The position numbers and the translations under genes were made by a program. Positions 52,160 through 63,014 of a DNA stretch of 64,000 nt are shown here, in pieces. Where the stretch lies: NCBI GenBank assembly GCA_913062815.1, contig CAJXWZ010000009.1:109371-173370 (forward strand), given 5' to 3'. This DNA comes from an uncultured Colwellia sp. (lineage in GTDB: Bacteria > Pseudomonadota > Gammaproteobacteria > Enterobacterales > Alteromonadaceae). Each line of letters opens with the position of its first letter. Position 1 is the first letter of the stretch. The notes under the pieces were generated by a model. The model was not told the DNA's origin and did not search any database. It was given only the letters and a program-made list of their open reading frames with translations.

Positions 52160-52250
52160 TGGCGGTGAGATAGAGATTTGAACTCTAGAAGGGCTACAAA
52201 CCCTTGCCGGTTTTCAAGACCGGTGCTTTCGACCACTCAGCCATCTCACC
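52160..52250 (-). tRNA. tRNA-Ser (anticodon TGA)
   Basis: The 91-nt minus-strand sequence has a GGTGAGA/TCTCACC acceptor stem, discriminator G and encoded CCA. The anticodon loop CTTGAAA has TGA, between CCGGT and ACCGG stems. A long variable arm of serine type (AAGGG...CCCTT) and a TTCAAAT T-loop complete it. It reads UCA. It lies 0.6 kb outside the right-hand repeat; tRNA genes are common integration sites. Confidence 0.96.
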
Positions 52251-52405
52251 TGAAGTTAACAAGTAGCGAGTAAAACAATGCTTGCTTGAGAACGAGGCGA
52301 ATATTAAAGTGTCCCTTCTTACTTGTAAAGGCTTAATTAGTAATTAGTAAATCGTTTGCTAAAAAAATAGCCAGTTTGACTCCTATTCAGGCAAAAGGAA
52401 TGAAA

Positions 52406-52987
52406 ATGCCCAATAAAAATGAAGAAATATGCCGTTGTCCTTGGTTAGATACTTCAAAAGCAGATTATGTAGAATACCATGACAAAGAATGGGGTGTGCC
52501 AGTACATGACGACAAGACTATGTTTGAATTTCTCGTATTAGAATCCGCTCAAGCTGGGTTGAGTTGGTATACCATACTTAAAAAACGTGAAGGATATCGC
52601 AAATTATTTGCGAACTTTGAAGTGACCGAAGTTGCTAAGTTTACCAGTGATGATGTAGAAAGATTACTGTTAGATGCTTCTATTGTTCGTAATAGACTTA
52701 AAATAGAAGCCGCGATTAACAACGCGAAACGATTTATTGAAATACAAAATGAATTCGGTAGCTTCTGTCATTTCATATGGGCTTATGTAAACAATGCAAC
52801 CATAGTTAACAGTATCGACACCATTGAAGATTACGTGGCCACCTCCCCTATTAGTGATGCGTTAGCGAAAGATTTAAAAAAACGTGGCTTTAAATTTTTG
52901 GGGTCAACCACCTTATATTCACACTTACAAGCAACCGGTTTAATAAACGATCATTTAAACGCTTGCTATAAAAAACAGCAAACCTAA
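52406..52987 (+). CDS. tag: DNA-3-methyladenine glycosylase I
   Basis: The 193-residue HhH base-excision repair enzyme has CRCPWLDTSKADYVEYHDKEWG near the N-terminus with zinc-binding Cys and His. It continues with DDKTMFEFLVLESAQAGLSW, ILKKREGYRKLF and the late FKFLGSTTLYSHLQATGLINDH. It removes 3-methyladenine from DNA. The start is the ATG giving MPNKNEE, with AGGA six bases upstream. Longer in-frame starts lack a site. It is a single gene. Confidence 0.96.
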   Translation: MPNKNEEICRCPWLDTSKADYVEYHDKEWGVPVHDDKTMFEFLVLESAQAGLSWYTILKKREGYRKLFANFEVTEVAKFTSDDVERLLLDASIVRNRLKIEAAINNAKRFIEIQNEFGSFCHFIWAYVNNATIVNSIDTIEDYVATSPISDALAKDLKKRGFKFLGSTTLYSHLQATGLINDHLNACYKKQQT

Positions 52988-53237
52988 TTATGTACGCATA
53001 ACAAACCAAGGTTAGTTTGTAGCCAATTGATTATGCGCGGTAAGATTATTTACATAAAGAAACAAATAATAGAGCAATATCAATAGCGGCATGCTAGCAA
53101 TTTCAAAAAACGCATGTCATAATATGTCATAAGTGCGCAACTTAAGTTTAATAAAAAACTTGAACTTTGTAGAAATGCCCTTATCTTAGTTAATATAAGA
53201 ACTAAAGTAATTAGAATTAAACCTTAAAGGAAGTTTT

Positions 53238-53906
53238 ATGCAATCTAATATGAGTTTTCAAACAGCGAGCCAAAGCTCTGCTATAGAAATAAATAAAGTA
53301 TTGAAAAATACTTACATGTTATTATCGATGACCTTAGCATTCAGTGCCGTTACTGCTGCTGTATCAATGGCAATGAACTTGTCACATATGACCGCGATTG
53401 TAATGATGTTAGTTGCTTTTGGTTTAATGTTTGTAGTGAATAAAAAAGCCGAGTCAGCAAGTGGCATTTTCTGGATATTTGGCTTTACCGGCTTAATGGG
53501 GGCCTCTCTTGGGCCAATGTTAAACGTATATGCTGCAATGCCTGGTGGGCCAGCAATGATAATGCAAGCACTTGGCGGTACTGCATTAATCTTTTTCGCT
53601 TTATCTGGTTATGCGCTAACAACCAAAAAAGACTTCTCTTTTATGGGTGGTTTTTTAATGACTGGCCTAATAGTAGTTTTAGTAGCAAGCTTAGCAAATA
53701 TATTCTTCCAAATTCCTGCACTTTCATTGGCAATAAGCGCTGCAGTTATTATGGTAATGTCTGGCTTGATCTTGTTTGATACAAGTCGCATTATTAACGG
53801 CGGAGAGCGTAACTACATCAGAGCAACCATCTCTTTATACTTGAATATTTATAACATCTTCGTTCACTTACTACATTTGTTGGGTGTGTTCGGTGGAGAT
53901 GATTAA
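53238..53906 (+). CDS. yccA: Bax inhibitor-1/YccA family membrane protein
   Basis: The 222-residue inner-membrane protein has seven predicted helices. The opening INKVLKNTYMLLSMTLAFSA, then LGGTALIFFALSGYALTTKKDFSFMGG and the closing YIRATISLYLNIYNIF agree with E. coli YccA almost block by block. YccA is a substrate and modulator of the FtsH protease. AAAGGAAG precedes the ATG, and a terminator follows. Confidence 0.95.
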   Translation: MQSNMSFQTASQSSAIEINKVLKNTYMLLSMTLAFSAVTAAVSMAMNLSHMTAIVMMLVAFGLMFVVNKKAESASGIFWIFGFTGLMGASLGPMLNVYAAMPGGPAMIMQALGGTALIFFALSGYALTTKKDFSFMGGFLMTGLIVVLVASLANIFFQIPALSLAISAAVIMVMSGLILFDTSRIINGGERNYIRATISLYLNIYNIFVHLLHLLGVFGGDD

Positions 53907-53958
53907 TTGTTATAACTTTACGTTTATAACTTTATATTTATAACTATCTATTTATAAT

Positions 53959-53985
53959 AAAAGCCTCGCAATTGCGGGGCTTTTT
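53959..53985 (+). terminator. Rho-independent terminator after yccA
   Basis: AAGCCTCGC, four bases, GCGGGGCTT, then a T-run. Confidence 0.9.
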
Positions 53986-54071
53986 AATATTTATAACACT
54001 GACAATTCAATTGCTACTGTCAGTATGTTATTTAACGTAACCATGATTACTTTGCCAAGAGATTAAAGATA

Positions 54072-54434
54072 GTGAACAAACTTGTTGTGGTTATCACCAC
54101 ACCTCCTTTCAGTAACTTAAGCGTTACTGCGATAAACTACATAGAAACAGCACTTAAATTAGGTGTTGAGCTTGTTGGCGTGTTTTTTTATCAAGATGGT
54201 GTTTTGCATGCCAATGCTAATGCTTATATTGCTAGTGATGAATTTCAAGCCATTGAACAATGGCAGAAATTGAAGCAAAAATATGATTTAGCGTTACACC
54301 TTTGCATAACGGCTGCTGAAAAGCGCGGTATGACAGCAGAAAGTAAGAATAGTATTGACGAATTATTTATTGTCTCTGGTTTGGGAGAGCTAGTTGAACT
54401 AACAAGCAAAACTGAGCGTATGGTGCAATTCTAA
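54072..54434 (+). CDS. tusD: Sulfurtransferase complex subunit TusD
   Basis: The 120-residue DsrE-fold protein has conserved Cys in LHLCITAAEKRGM, the persulfide-carrying residue of TusD. VGVFFYQDGVLHAN and the SGLGELVEL end are typical. It relays sulfur from TusA to TusE for 2-thiouridine formation in tRNA. The start is GTG. It is first of tusDCBE, overlapping tusC by one base. Confidence 0.95.
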   Translation: MNKLVVVITTPPFSNLSVTAINYIETALKLGVELVGVFFYQDGVLHANANAYIASDEFQAIEQWQKLKQKYDLALHLCITAAEKRGMTAESKNSIDELFIVSGLGELVELTSKTERMVQF

Positions 54435-54805
54435 TGGCAGAAACAATTGAAAACTCTTTAGCAATTATTAACTCAAAAGCCCCCTACTCTAATACTGCAG
54501 GTAAAGATGCCTTAGATATTGCCTTGATATTTGGTTCTTTTGAACAAGCAATATCATTATTTTTCCAAGGTGATGGTGTGTGGCAGCTAATACCCGCGCA
54601 AGATGGGGCAAGTATCTTTGTGAACGATTATTTGAAAACGTTTGCTGCGTTTGAGTTTTACGATATTGAAGGTGTCTATGTATGCCAAAAATCGCTACAA
54701 GACAGGAACTTAAATGAAGATTTTCATATTAAAGGTGTACAACTACTCAAACAAACAGACTTTGCTAAGAAATTAGCAGAGCATCCCCATATTTTAAGAT
54801 TTTAA
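54434..54805 (+). CDS. tusC: Sulfurtransferase complex subunit TusC
   Basis: The 123-residue DsrF/TusC protein has SKAPYSNTAGKDALDIALIFGSFEQ near the N-terminus, LFFQGDGVWQL and the conserved VCQKSL segment. It forms the TusBCD hexamer. Second gene of the operon. Confidence 0.93.
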   Translation: MAETIENSLAIINSKAPYSNTAGKDALDIALIFGSFEQAISLFFQGDGVWQLIPAQDGASIFVNDYLKTFAAFEFYDIEGVYVCQKSLQDRNLNEDFHIKGVQLLKQTDFAKKLAEHPHILRF

Positions 54806-54818
54806 TAAAAGAGTTGTT

Positions 54819-55112
54819 ATGACAACGTTACATATAATTAGACAAAGTGCCTATACAACTACTGACTTTGAACAATGTATACAATCACTTTGCATGAACG
54901 ATATCATTGTTTTTATTGATGATGGTTGCTACAACTTACAACATAATTTAATCAGCACCATAGATAATAGCAAAAAAATTCAGCTCAATGTAATGAAGAA
55001 ACACGCACTTGCGCGGGGGATCATTATCGATGAATCAATTATCAATCCAATTGAAATGACTGCACTTGTTGCACTTACCTTTAGTAATGACAGAGTAATC
55101 ACATGGCAGTAA
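54819..55112 (+). CDS. tusB: Sulfurtransferase complex subunit TusB
   Basis: The 97-residue DsrH/TusB protein starts [18 protein letters not shown] and contains [13 protein letters not shown]. It lies 13 bp after tusC, and its end overlaps the tusE start. It is assigned by fold pattern and operon position. Confidence 0.9.
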   Translation: MTTLHIIRQSAYTTTDFEQCIQSLCMNDIIVFIDDGCYNLQHNLISTIDNSKKIQLNVMKKHALARGIIIDESIINPIEMTALVALTFSNDRVITWQ

Positions 55113-55435
55113 ATTTTAATGGCAAGGTGATAGCAACCGATGAGCAAGGCTATTTACTAGATTTCAAGTTATGGCATGAAGACTTGGCCCTTTTGATGGC
55201 TGAAAGTGATGCCTTTGAGCTAACGTCTGCCCATTGGGAAGTAATACATTTTGTTCGAAAATTTTACCTAACTTACAATACATCTCCCGCTATTCGCGCA
55301 CTCACTAAAGCAATGAAGACTGATTTTGGTGAAGAAAAAGCGAATAGTCGCTATTTGTTTCGTCTGTTTCCTGATGGGCCAGCTAAACAAGCAACTAAAT
55401 ATGCTGGTTTACCCAAACCTAAACGCTGTTTATAA
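55103..55435 (+). CDS. tusE: Sulfur relay protein TusE (DsrC family)
   Basis: The 110-residue DsrC-like protein has the invariant penultimate Cys at the C-terminus (KPKRCL). [16 protein letters not shown] and [11 protein letters not shown] are core segments. It accepts sulfur from TusD and passes it to MnmA. A terminator follows directly. Confidence 0.96.
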   Translation: MAVNFNGKVIATDEQGYLLDFKLWHEDLALLMAESDAFELTSAHWEVIHFVRKFYLTYNTSPAIRALTKAMKTDFGEEKANSRYLFRLFPDGPAKQATKYAGLPKPKRCL

Positions 55436-55471
55436 TAAAGGCATTTATCTGTAAAGATAAATGCCTTTATT
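55434..55471 (+). terminator. Terminator between tusE and the GAPDH gene
   Basis: AATAAAGGCATTTATCT, four bases, and its exact complement. It serves tusE on the plus strand and may also serve the convergent GAPDH gene. Confidence 0.85.
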
Positions 55472-55494
55472 GCACGAAAATTAGCAGCTACAGA

Positions 55495-56946
55495 TTAATG
55501 CGCGGGTAAAGTTGGTACTGTAATTCCAGCCATTTCAAGCATCACGCGAACCACTTGGCAACTGTAACCAAATTCATTGTCATACCATACGTATAAAACA
55601 GCACGATCACCATCAACAATGGTTGCTTGTGAATCTACAACACCAGCATAACGAGAGCCAACTAAGTCAGTTGAAACAATTTCATTTGAAGCGGTGTAAT
55701 CAACTTGGTTTTGTAAATCTGACTTTAATGAAATATTTCGTAAGTAATCATTAAGAGCATCTTTATCTGTCGCTTTTTTCAAGTTTAGATTCATGATAGC
55801 CATTGATACATTAGGTGTTGGCACACGAATAGCATTGCCCGTTAATAAGCCTTTTAGCTCAGGAAGTGCTTTGGCAACAGCTTTTGCTGCACCAGTAGTA
55901 CTGATAACCATATTCAATGGTGCACTACGACCACGACGTGGTGCTTTATGATAATTATCAATTAGGTTTTGATCATTTGTATATGAATGAATGGTTTCTA
56001 CATGACCATTACGAATACCAAACTCATCATTTAACGCTTTTAGTACCGGCGTAATAGCATTGGTAGTACAACTTGCAGCAGAGACTATTTTATCTTCTGC
56101 TAAGATCATATCTTGGTTAACACCATAGACGATGTTTTTAATATCACCTTTGGCAGGCGCTGTTAATAAAACTTTTGCCACACCTTCAGACTGTAAATGT
56201 TGTCCTAAACCCTCTTCATCTGTCCAAATACCCGTATTATCTACAACTAATGCATTGTTAATACCGTACTCACTGTAATTAATTTCTGAAGGTGATTTAG
56301 CGTAAATTACTTTAATAAAAGCACCATTAGCTTTTATTACATTATTTTCTTTATCAATAGTGATGCTACCATTAAAAGCACCATGCACTGAATCACGTCT
56401 CAACAAGCTAGCACGTTTTTCTAGATCTTCACCGCCTTTGCTTGGGCGTAAAACAATGGCTCTAAGGTTTAATTTAGCATTAGGACCCGTTTGTTCTATT
56501 AACAGACGCGCTAGTAAACGACCAATACGACCAAAACCATACAGAACAACATCTTGACTTTGGGGGCCATCAATTGAAGAGATGACAGGTGTTAGCTCTT
56601 TTTCTAAGTATTGTTCAATTGACAAATCGTTAGATTGCCCCTTAAATAAATAACGATAAGCTAGCTTACCAATATCGATACGCGCAGAAGCTAATGTCAT
56701 TTTACTTAAAGCTTCTACAAAAGGAAAACTTTCGCGTAAACGTAACTTGCTCTCTTCATGTAAAGCAACTGACTTATGTGCTTTGATAATATCGATAGGA
56801 GAAGCATTCAATAATGGGCGGCCATATACAGATATTTCGATCCCTTTATTTCTAAATAGCTGACCAATAATAGGTTGCATATTTTCTGCGAAAGTTTGGC
56901 GTTCTTGCCAACTTGCTTGATATTGTTCCTCAAGATGAGACGTCAT
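55495..56946 (-). CDS. Glyceraldehyde-3-phosphate dehydrogenase, long N-extended form
   Basis: The 483-residue protein is a GAPDH with about 130 extra N-terminal residues, largely helical. The Rossmann start YGFGRIGRLLARLL lies at 136-149, catalytic Cys293 in SAASCTTNAITP, and HSYTNDQNLIDN follows. This long form is found in many marine gammaproteobacteria beside a classical GapA, which is also in this window at 59503. It may serve the gluconeogenic direction or NADP use; the sequence does not decide. Confidence 0.9.
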   Translation of the reverse strand: MTSHLEEQYQASWQERQTFAENMQPIIGQLFRNKGIEISVYGRPLLNASPIDIIKAHKSVALHEESKLRLRESFPFVEALSKMTLASARIDIGKLAYRYLFKGQSNDLSIEQYLEKELTPVISSIDGPQSQDVVLYGFGRIGRLLARLLIEQTGPNAKLNLRAIVLRPSKGGEDLEKRASLLRRDSVHGAFNGSITIDKENNVIKANGAFIKVIYAKSPSEINYSEYGINNALVVDNTGIWTDEEGLGQHLQSEGVAKVLLTAPAKGDIKNIVYGVNQDMILAEDKIVSAASCTTNAITPVLKALNDEFGIRNGHVETIHSYTNDQNLIDNYHKAPRRGRSAPLNMVISTTGAAKAVAKALPELKGLLTGNAIRVPTPNVSMAIMNLNLKKATDKDALNDYLRNISLKSDLQNQVDYTASNEIVSTDLVGSRYAGVVDSQATIVDGDRAVLYVWYDNEFGYSCQVVRVMLEMAGITVPTLPAH

Positions 56947-57219
56947 TAGTTAAACCTTATATTTCAATCAATTGAATGAGCGTTTTCAATAATCATAATA
57001 GTCTAGCTTTATGTAAAATGAAACCAGACTATGGTGGAAGATATTTGCGCGCATATTGTAATACAAGCTGTACTATTTCTCCATAGGTTACAAACATCAT
57101 TATCGAAAACTATTTATAAATAGATTTAAAGATAAAGAATATGGGTAATTACCTAGGTAATAAGTGTCATGTGCTCATATAAGGATAAAAAGAAATTATA
57201 AACGTGGACAGTTATGGTG

Positions 57220-57603
57220 TTAGGCGTTGTCTGTATGTTGAAAGCTTAAACTAAGTGAGTTAACGCAATAGCGTTTCCCCGTAGGTTTAGGACCATCTTC
57301 GAAAACATGACCTAAATGAGATTGGCAATGCTGACACTGAATTTCAATACGTTGCATACTATGGTTATTATCTTCAACGTAAGAAACTGTTGACTCTATT
57401 GCTGCAAAAAAGCTTGGCCAACCACACCCTGAGTCAAATTTGCAGCTACTCAAAAACAAAGGTTTATCACAACAGGCACACAGGTATGTGCCTGTTTTCC
57501 AATGATCATTATAAATGCCAGTAAAGGGCCTTTCGGTTGCAGCTAAGCGGCAAACGTTGAAAGCCTCTGGTGATAGTTTCATTTTATATTGATCATTGTT
57601 CAT
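57220..57603 (-). CDS. msrB: Peptide-methionine (R)-S-oxide reductase
   Basis: The 127-residue enzyme has zinc-binding pairs Cys42/Cys45 (CACC) and Cys90/Cys93 (CQHC) and catalytic Cys113 in RYCVNS. GCGWPSFF and HLGHVFEDGPKPTGKRY are hallmark segments. It repairs methionine-R-sulfoxide in proteins using thioredoxin. It lies ten bases after gnd on the same strand, probably co-transcribed. Confidence 0.96.
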   Translation of the reverse strand: MNNDQYKMKLSPEAFNVCRLAATERPFTGIYNDHWKTGTYLCACCDKPLFLSSCKFDSGCGWPSFFAAIESTVSYVEDNNHSMQRIEIQCQHCQSHLGHVFEDGPKPTGKRYCVNSLSLSFQHTDNA

Positions 57604-57613
57604 ATAATAGCTC

Positions 57614-59143
57614 TTATTCTATGACTATGGTTTCTCTTTGTGAGGTTGACCATTGAACATGGTATTTCTTGCCGTCAGCTTTATCAATACGTTCAAAGGT
57701 ATGGGCACCAAAAAAATCACGTTGTCCTTGTAATAAATTGGCTGGCAGCGTTTCACTTCGTAATGAATCATAATACGACAATGCTGATGAAAGCGCACCA
57801 TTGGGTATACCAAACATAGTAGCGCCACATACCGCTTTTCGCCAATTTAATTGACGTTCACTTAATTGCTCAGCAAAGAAGTTATCGAGTAATAAATTAT
57901 CCAAATTTTCATTTCGGTCAAATGCTTGAGTAATTGACTGCAAAAATGTTGCTCTAATAATACAACCCGCACGCCAAATTTTAGCAATACTTGCAAAATT
58001 TAGTGACCAACCATGTTCTTTTGCAGCTAGTTTCATCAATTGAAAACCTTGCGCATATGCACACATTTTGGCGCAGTATATGGCATCATGTAGTTGCGTA
58101 ATATACTCTTGCTTTTCTTCACTTGATAATTCTGCTAAAACGGGGCCATATAAAGTGGTCGAGGCTTGGATACGGAGTTCTTTAAAAGATGAGATAGAGC
58201 GAGCATATACCGCTTGCGCAATGGTAGGGGCTGGACAACCAACTTCTAAGCTACTCATCGCAGTCCATAAACCTGTCCCCTTCTGACCCGCTTTATCTAA
58301 TATTAGATCGACTAATGTCGTGCCAGTATCAACTGATTTGTGTCTTAATACCTCAACACTTATCTCCATCAAATAACTATCAAGTACGCCATCATTCCAC
58401 TTAGCGAATATATCGGCAATTTCATTAGCCGATAATCCTAAACCTGCATTGAGGATATGATAGGCCTCACAAATAATTTGCATATCAGCATATTCAATAC
58501 CATTATGCACCATTTTAACATAATGACCTGCACCTGCTGGCCCTATATAGGCAGCACATGGCTCTCCTTCACTGATAATTTGACCGGGCTTACTGCGTTC
58601 AATTGGTTTACCTGTAGTCGAGTCAACTTTTGCAGATATTGCTTCCCAGATTGGCTTAATCCGAGTCCAAGCATAAGGAGAGCCACTAGGCATTAATGAA
58701 GGACCAAAACGTGCACCCACTTCCCCGCCTGAAACGGCTGAAGAAAACAAATGAAAATTACTTTTATATTTTTGCTCTCTTGCAACGGTATCAACCCACA
58801 AACTGTTGCCTGTATCGATCACAATATCGTCAGGTTGAACGCCTGCACCAATTAAATTTTCACATACTTGATCTACAGGGGCACCCGCAGGAACACTTAA
58901 AACGATTAAATGAGGTGCTTTTAGCTGAGATAGTAATTCTGTGTAAGATGAGCAACCAAAAACACGTGCATTGTCAGTAGTATTTTCTAATCTATCTTGT
59001 TCAATGACAGCTTGGATTTTTTCAGCACATAAATCAAAAGCCGCGATGTTATAACCATTATCGGCAAGGTTTAACACTAGGTTTTTACCCATAACACCAA
59101 GCCCAATAAAGCCGATGTCACATAAAACTTCATCTTGTGTCAT
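57614..59143 (-). CDS. gnd: 6-phosphogluconate dehydrogenase, decarboxylating
   Basis: The 509-residue enzyme has the NADP-binding IGFIGLGVMGKNLVLN and the substrate-site SGGEVGARFGPSLMPSG. HYVKMVHNGIEYADMQ carries the catalytic Lys, and RAGCIIRATFLQ is in the helical domain. It converts 6-phosphogluconate to ribulose-5-phosphate in the pentose phosphate pathway. The start is the ATG giving MTQDEV, with AGGA upstream; a longer 20-residue extension lacks a site. It is divergent from gapA. Confidence 0.96.
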   Translation of the reverse strand: MTQDEVLCDIGFIGLGVMGKNLVLNLADNGYNIAAFDLCAEKIQAVIEQDRLENTTDNARVFGCSSYTELLSQLKAPHLIVLSVPAGAPVDQVCENLIGAGVQPDDIVIDTGNSLWVDTVAREQKYKSNFHLFSSAVSGGEVGARFGPSLMPSGSPYAWTRIKPIWEAISAKVDSTTGKPIERSKPGQIISEGEPCAAYIGPAGAGHYVKMVHNGIEYADMQIICEAYHILNAGLGLSANEIADIFAKWNDGVLDSYLMEISVEVLRHKSVDTGTTLVDLILDKAGQKGTGLWTAMSSLEVGCPAPTIAQAVYARSISSFKELRIQASTTLYGPVLAELSSEEKQEYITQLHDAIYCAKMCAYAQGFQLMKLAAKEHGWSLNFASIAKIWRAGCIIRATFLQSITQAFDRNENLDNLLLDNFFAEQLSERQLNWRKAVCGATMFGIPNGALSSALSYYDSLRSETLPANLLQGQRDFFGAHTFERIDKADGKKYHVQWSTSQRETIVIE

Positions 59144-59456
59144 AAAATATAATCCTAAAATTAATCGCTCTATATTGAGCGTCTTTTCTTGAACAATTAC
59201 CAAGAATATAAGTTGAAACTTGGTAAGTCTAATTAATTGTAACTTTCGAACCGAAAGCTAAAACCTACGCATCGAAATTTTTCGCATTCTATCATGCAAC
59301 TAAACCTAAAGCATGCAAATAGCGAAGAAAACCACAAAATGTGTATTAACTTATGAGTTACCTGCATTCATTTGGTAATCCTACGTAAAAAACAGGCCTA
59401 AAATCTACTTTATTTCGAGTTTAAGCCAAGTTTAACTTGAATTATTCCTAAAATGG

Positions 59457-59471
59457 TGTAATTTTACTACA
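59457..59471. promoter_or_regulatory. HexR-type operator before gapA
   Basis: TGTAATTTTACTACA is a 15-base near-palindrome that fits the HexR box pattern TGTARTNNNANTACA (on the complement). It ends 31 bases before the gapA start. HexR is the KDPG-responsive regulator of central carbon genes in gammaproteobacteria and is known to act on gap genes. hexR itself is not in the window. The rest of this gnd-gapA gap shows nothing else. Confidence 0.72.
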
Positions 59472-59493
59472 TAATAGTTTTATGTGTATATAA

Positions 59494-60507
<1,014 letters not shown>

Positions 60508-60525
60508 ATAATGTAATTATCAGAT

Positions 60526-60560
60526 CAAAAAAGGCTTAGTTGAAAAACTAGGCCTTTTTT
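60526..60560 (+). terminator. Terminator between gapA and pyrF
   Basis: AAAAAAGGCTTAGTT, four bases, AACTAGGCCTTTTTT, with one G-U pair. It serves gapA and possibly also the convergent pyrF. Confidence 0.9.
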
Positions 60561-60566
60561 ATAAAA

Positions 60567-61262
60567 TTATCTTATCGATTTATTAATTTGCTCTAGTACT
60601 AACTGCGGATCAGTTGCTTTAGTAATTGGGCGTCCGATCACCAAATAATCAACGCCAACATCTATCGCTTGCTCAGGAGTCATAATACGTTGTTGATCAT
60701 CACTAGCAGAGCCTGCAGGTCTTATTCCAGGTGTGATCAATTTAAATTCTTTTCCCAGAGATAACTTTAATTGTTCTGCTTCCCAAGCTGAACAAACCAC
60801 ACCATCTAAACCACTTTGTTTAGTTAAATTTGCAAGAAAATCTACTTGCTCTGCCGGTGTCTTAGTAATGCCTAAACCATATAAATCAGTTTCTGACATG
60901 CTTGTTAATACCGTTACTGCAATTAATAATGGCGCATCATCGCCATACTGCGTTAACGCTTCTTTAGCTTTAATCATCATTTGGCTACCACCACTTGCGT
61001 GAACATTAACCATCCACACTCCAAGATCAGCTGCAGCGCTTACAGCTTTGGCAACAGTATTAGGAATATCATGAAATTTTAAATCAAGAAATACGTCAAA
61101 GCCCTTCCCTGTTAATGTTTTCACAAATTCAGGACCAAAGTAGGTGAACATTTCTTTACCTACTTTCAGTTTGCAATCACTAGGCGAGATTCTATCAACA
61201 AAGGATAAAGCATCATTCTTTTTATCGAAGTCTAAGGCAACAACTACTTTTGGATCTAACAT
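60567..61262 (-). CDS. pyrF: Orotidine 5'-phosphate decarboxylase
   Basis: The 231-residue TIM-barrel enzyme has [29 protein letters not shown] and the catalytic [21 protein letters not shown] and [10 protein letters not shown] form the phosphate site. It makes UMP in pyrimidine synthesis. The ATG giving MLDPKVVV has AGGAA six bases upstream, so I prefer it over one ten codons earlier. It follows lapB, the usual gammaproteobacterial order. Confidence 0.97.
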   Translation of the reverse strand: MLDPKVVVALDFDKKNDALSFVDRISPSDCKLKVGKEMFTYFGPEFVKTLTGKGFDVFLDLKFHDIPNTVAKAVSAAADLGVWMVNVHASGGSQMMIKAKEALTQYGDDAPLLIAVTVLTSMSETDLYGLGITKTPAEQVDFLANLTKQSGLDGVVCSAWEAEQLKLSLGKEFKLITPGIRPAGSASDDQQRIMTPEQAIDVGVDYLVIGRPITKATDPQLVLEQINKSIR

Positions 61263-61453
61263 GGGTTTTCCTATTTTTAAATTTTTCATCACTTACTAAC
61301 TATAGTTGTAAGCTAATTAACAACATAAATTGAATTAATAAATGTTAGCTTCAACGCTAGTTTCTTCAAGATTGAGGAAAGCGCACGGAGCTGACGATAG
61401 TCAATGAGTACGGTTGACAAAAATGATGAAGAAAACAGCAAAGAAGTTAATAT

Positions 61454-62623
61454 TTATTCGCCTTCGAGTCCACGGACTGGTTTCAGCTGTTCCCACTCGT
61501 GGCATGATGGACAAGACCAATAATGAGTCGAGCTGTTAAAGCCACAGTTTCGACAGCTGTATCTGTGTTTAACTTTCAGATACTCGCTGATTAATTCTCG
61601 TATTAGATCTAAACTTGTATTGTTAACTTCACTATCAGGCTTATTCATTTGCATTTTGACAAAGTGCTTAAAACCGCGAATCGTAGGTCTGCGTTTCAGG
61701 GCCGATAACATAAATTCTTTGGCTTTATTATTACCATGCTTTGCTTCTACGTGGCTTAGGTAGCAAATGAGAGCACTTGAGCTGGCTGTCTCATCATAAA
61801 CAATTTTAATAAATCTAAAAAATTCATCTTCAGCATCGAGGTCCAGATAACATTGATGCATTTGCTCAATAACGTCTGGGAAAAATTCTTGATCTTGTTG
61901 GTAAATATCTTGATAACATTTACCTGCTAATTCACATTGTTTGTGATTTACATAAATCTTTGCCATTAGCCAGTTTGCTCGACACGAGTTTGGATCAAGT
62001 TTCAAGGCTTGCTCTAATAACTCAATAACTTCAATAAACTTATCTTGCTCAAGTGCACTCGTTGCCTGCTCGCAATAAAAGTTAGCTAACGTATGTAATA
62101 ATCGTTTATCATTGTGTTTAACAATCGTTTTTCTGTGGTTGATACCCTGTTGCCAATCTTTGGTTGATTGAAAAATCTGTAACAAGTACGTTAATGACTT
62201 TAACCCGTAGTTTTTTGACTTTAGCAATTTAAGAAACATTTTTTCAGCACGATCATATAAGCCCGCACTTAAAAAATCTTTACCAAGTTCAAAAACGGCT
62301 TGCTCCTTATCTTTAGTTGGTAGATTTCCATGACGCACTAAATGTTCATGAACTTTGAGCGCTCTATCAAGTTCACCACGTTTACGAAATAAATTTGCCA
62401 TAGCGAAGTGAGCCTCAACGCTGTCATCTTCTACTTTTAAGGCATCAAGTAGAGAGTCTATCGCTTTATCTTTCTGATTTGATAAAAGATAATTCAAGCC
62501 CGTTGAGTATTTAATGGATAAATCTTGCTTAATCGTTTGATCTTTCTGTTTAATACTATTTCGTCCCATAAACCAACCATAAGCCATGGCAACAGGGAGT
62601 AAAAGAAAAAGTAGTTCTATCAT
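61454..62623 (-). CDS. lapB: Lipopolysaccharide assembly protein B
   Basis: The 389-residue protein has one N-terminal membrane anchor (about 1-19), a series of TPR repeats (about 40-330) and a C-terminal rubredoxin-like metal site with CRNCG and CPSCHEW. LapB (YciM) controls LpxC turnover through FtsH and thereby lipopolysaccharide synthesis. It lies 14 bp after lapA. Confidence 0.96.
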   Translation of the reverse strand: MIELLFLLLPVAMAYGWFMGRNSIKQKDQTIKQDLSIKYSTGLNYLLSNQKDKAIDSLLDALKVEDDSVEAHFAMANLFRKRGELDRALKVHEHLVRHGNLPTKDKEQAVFELGKDFLSAGLYDRAEKMFLKLLKSKNYGLKSLTYLLQIFQSTKDWQQGINHRKTIVKHNDKRLLHTLANFYCEQATSALEQDKFIEVIELLEQALKLDPNSCRANWLMAKIYVNHKQCELAGKCYQDIYQQDQEFFPDVIEQMHQCYLDLDAEDEFFRFIKIVYDETASSSALICYLSHVEAKHGNNKAKEFMLSALKRRPTIRGFKHFVKMQMNKPDSEVNNTSLDLIRELISEYLKVKHRYSCRNCGFNSSTHYWSCPSCHEWEQLKPVRGLEGE

Positions 62624-62637
62624 TATATTAACGTTAC

Positions 62638-62883
62638 CTAAACTTCAGTTGAACGGTTTTTAACAAGTGCTTTTTTGCTCTTGCGTATTAATCTCCACAA
62701 CAAAGTGGCAAGTAACCCAAGTATAAAGCCAATTACAGTAAATAAGCTCACTGCTGCAGCGACAGATAACTCTACCCTAGCTATCAAATAATTTAATGAA
62801 ATGATTTGTTCGTTCTGGCTGCCAAAAACAAAGGCAATAGCGAGTAAAAAGAAGGTTAAGAAAAGTGTAAAATAAAATCGCAC
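62638..62883 (-). CDS. lapA: Lipopolysaccharide assembly protein A
   Basis: The 81-residue protein has two membrane segments (about 3-20 and 40-65, the second FTVIGFILGLLATLLWRL) and a basic C-terminus. It is the LapA/DUF1049 partner of LapB and is encoded directly before it. Confidence 0.93.
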   Translation of the reverse strand: MRFYFTLFLTFFLLAIAFVFGSQNEQIISLNYLIARVELSVAAAVSLFTVIGFILGLLATLLWRLIRKSKKALVKNRSTEV

Positions 62884-62933
62884 GTTAATAAACTCGCTTA
62901 GTTCGGGTTATAACAGAAGGTAAAATGCAGTCG

Positions 62934-62963
62934 AAAAAAAACGGCATAGTAAATATGCCGTTT
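62934..62963 (-). terminator. Terminator after ihfB
   Basis: On the minus strand AAACGGCATA pairs with TATGCCGTTT around a short loop, followed by eight T. It lies between ihfB and lapA. Confidence 0.88.
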
Positions 62964-63014
62964 ATTATCTAATTTTTTCGCTAACATTACAATGAAATTG
63001 CAATGAGCTAGTAA

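Noticed and set aside
59144..59203. A 20-residue extension of 6-phosphogluconate dehydrogenase
   Set aside because: The family starts close to IGFIGLGVMG, and the ATG at 59143 has an AGGA site; the extension has neither homology nor a site.
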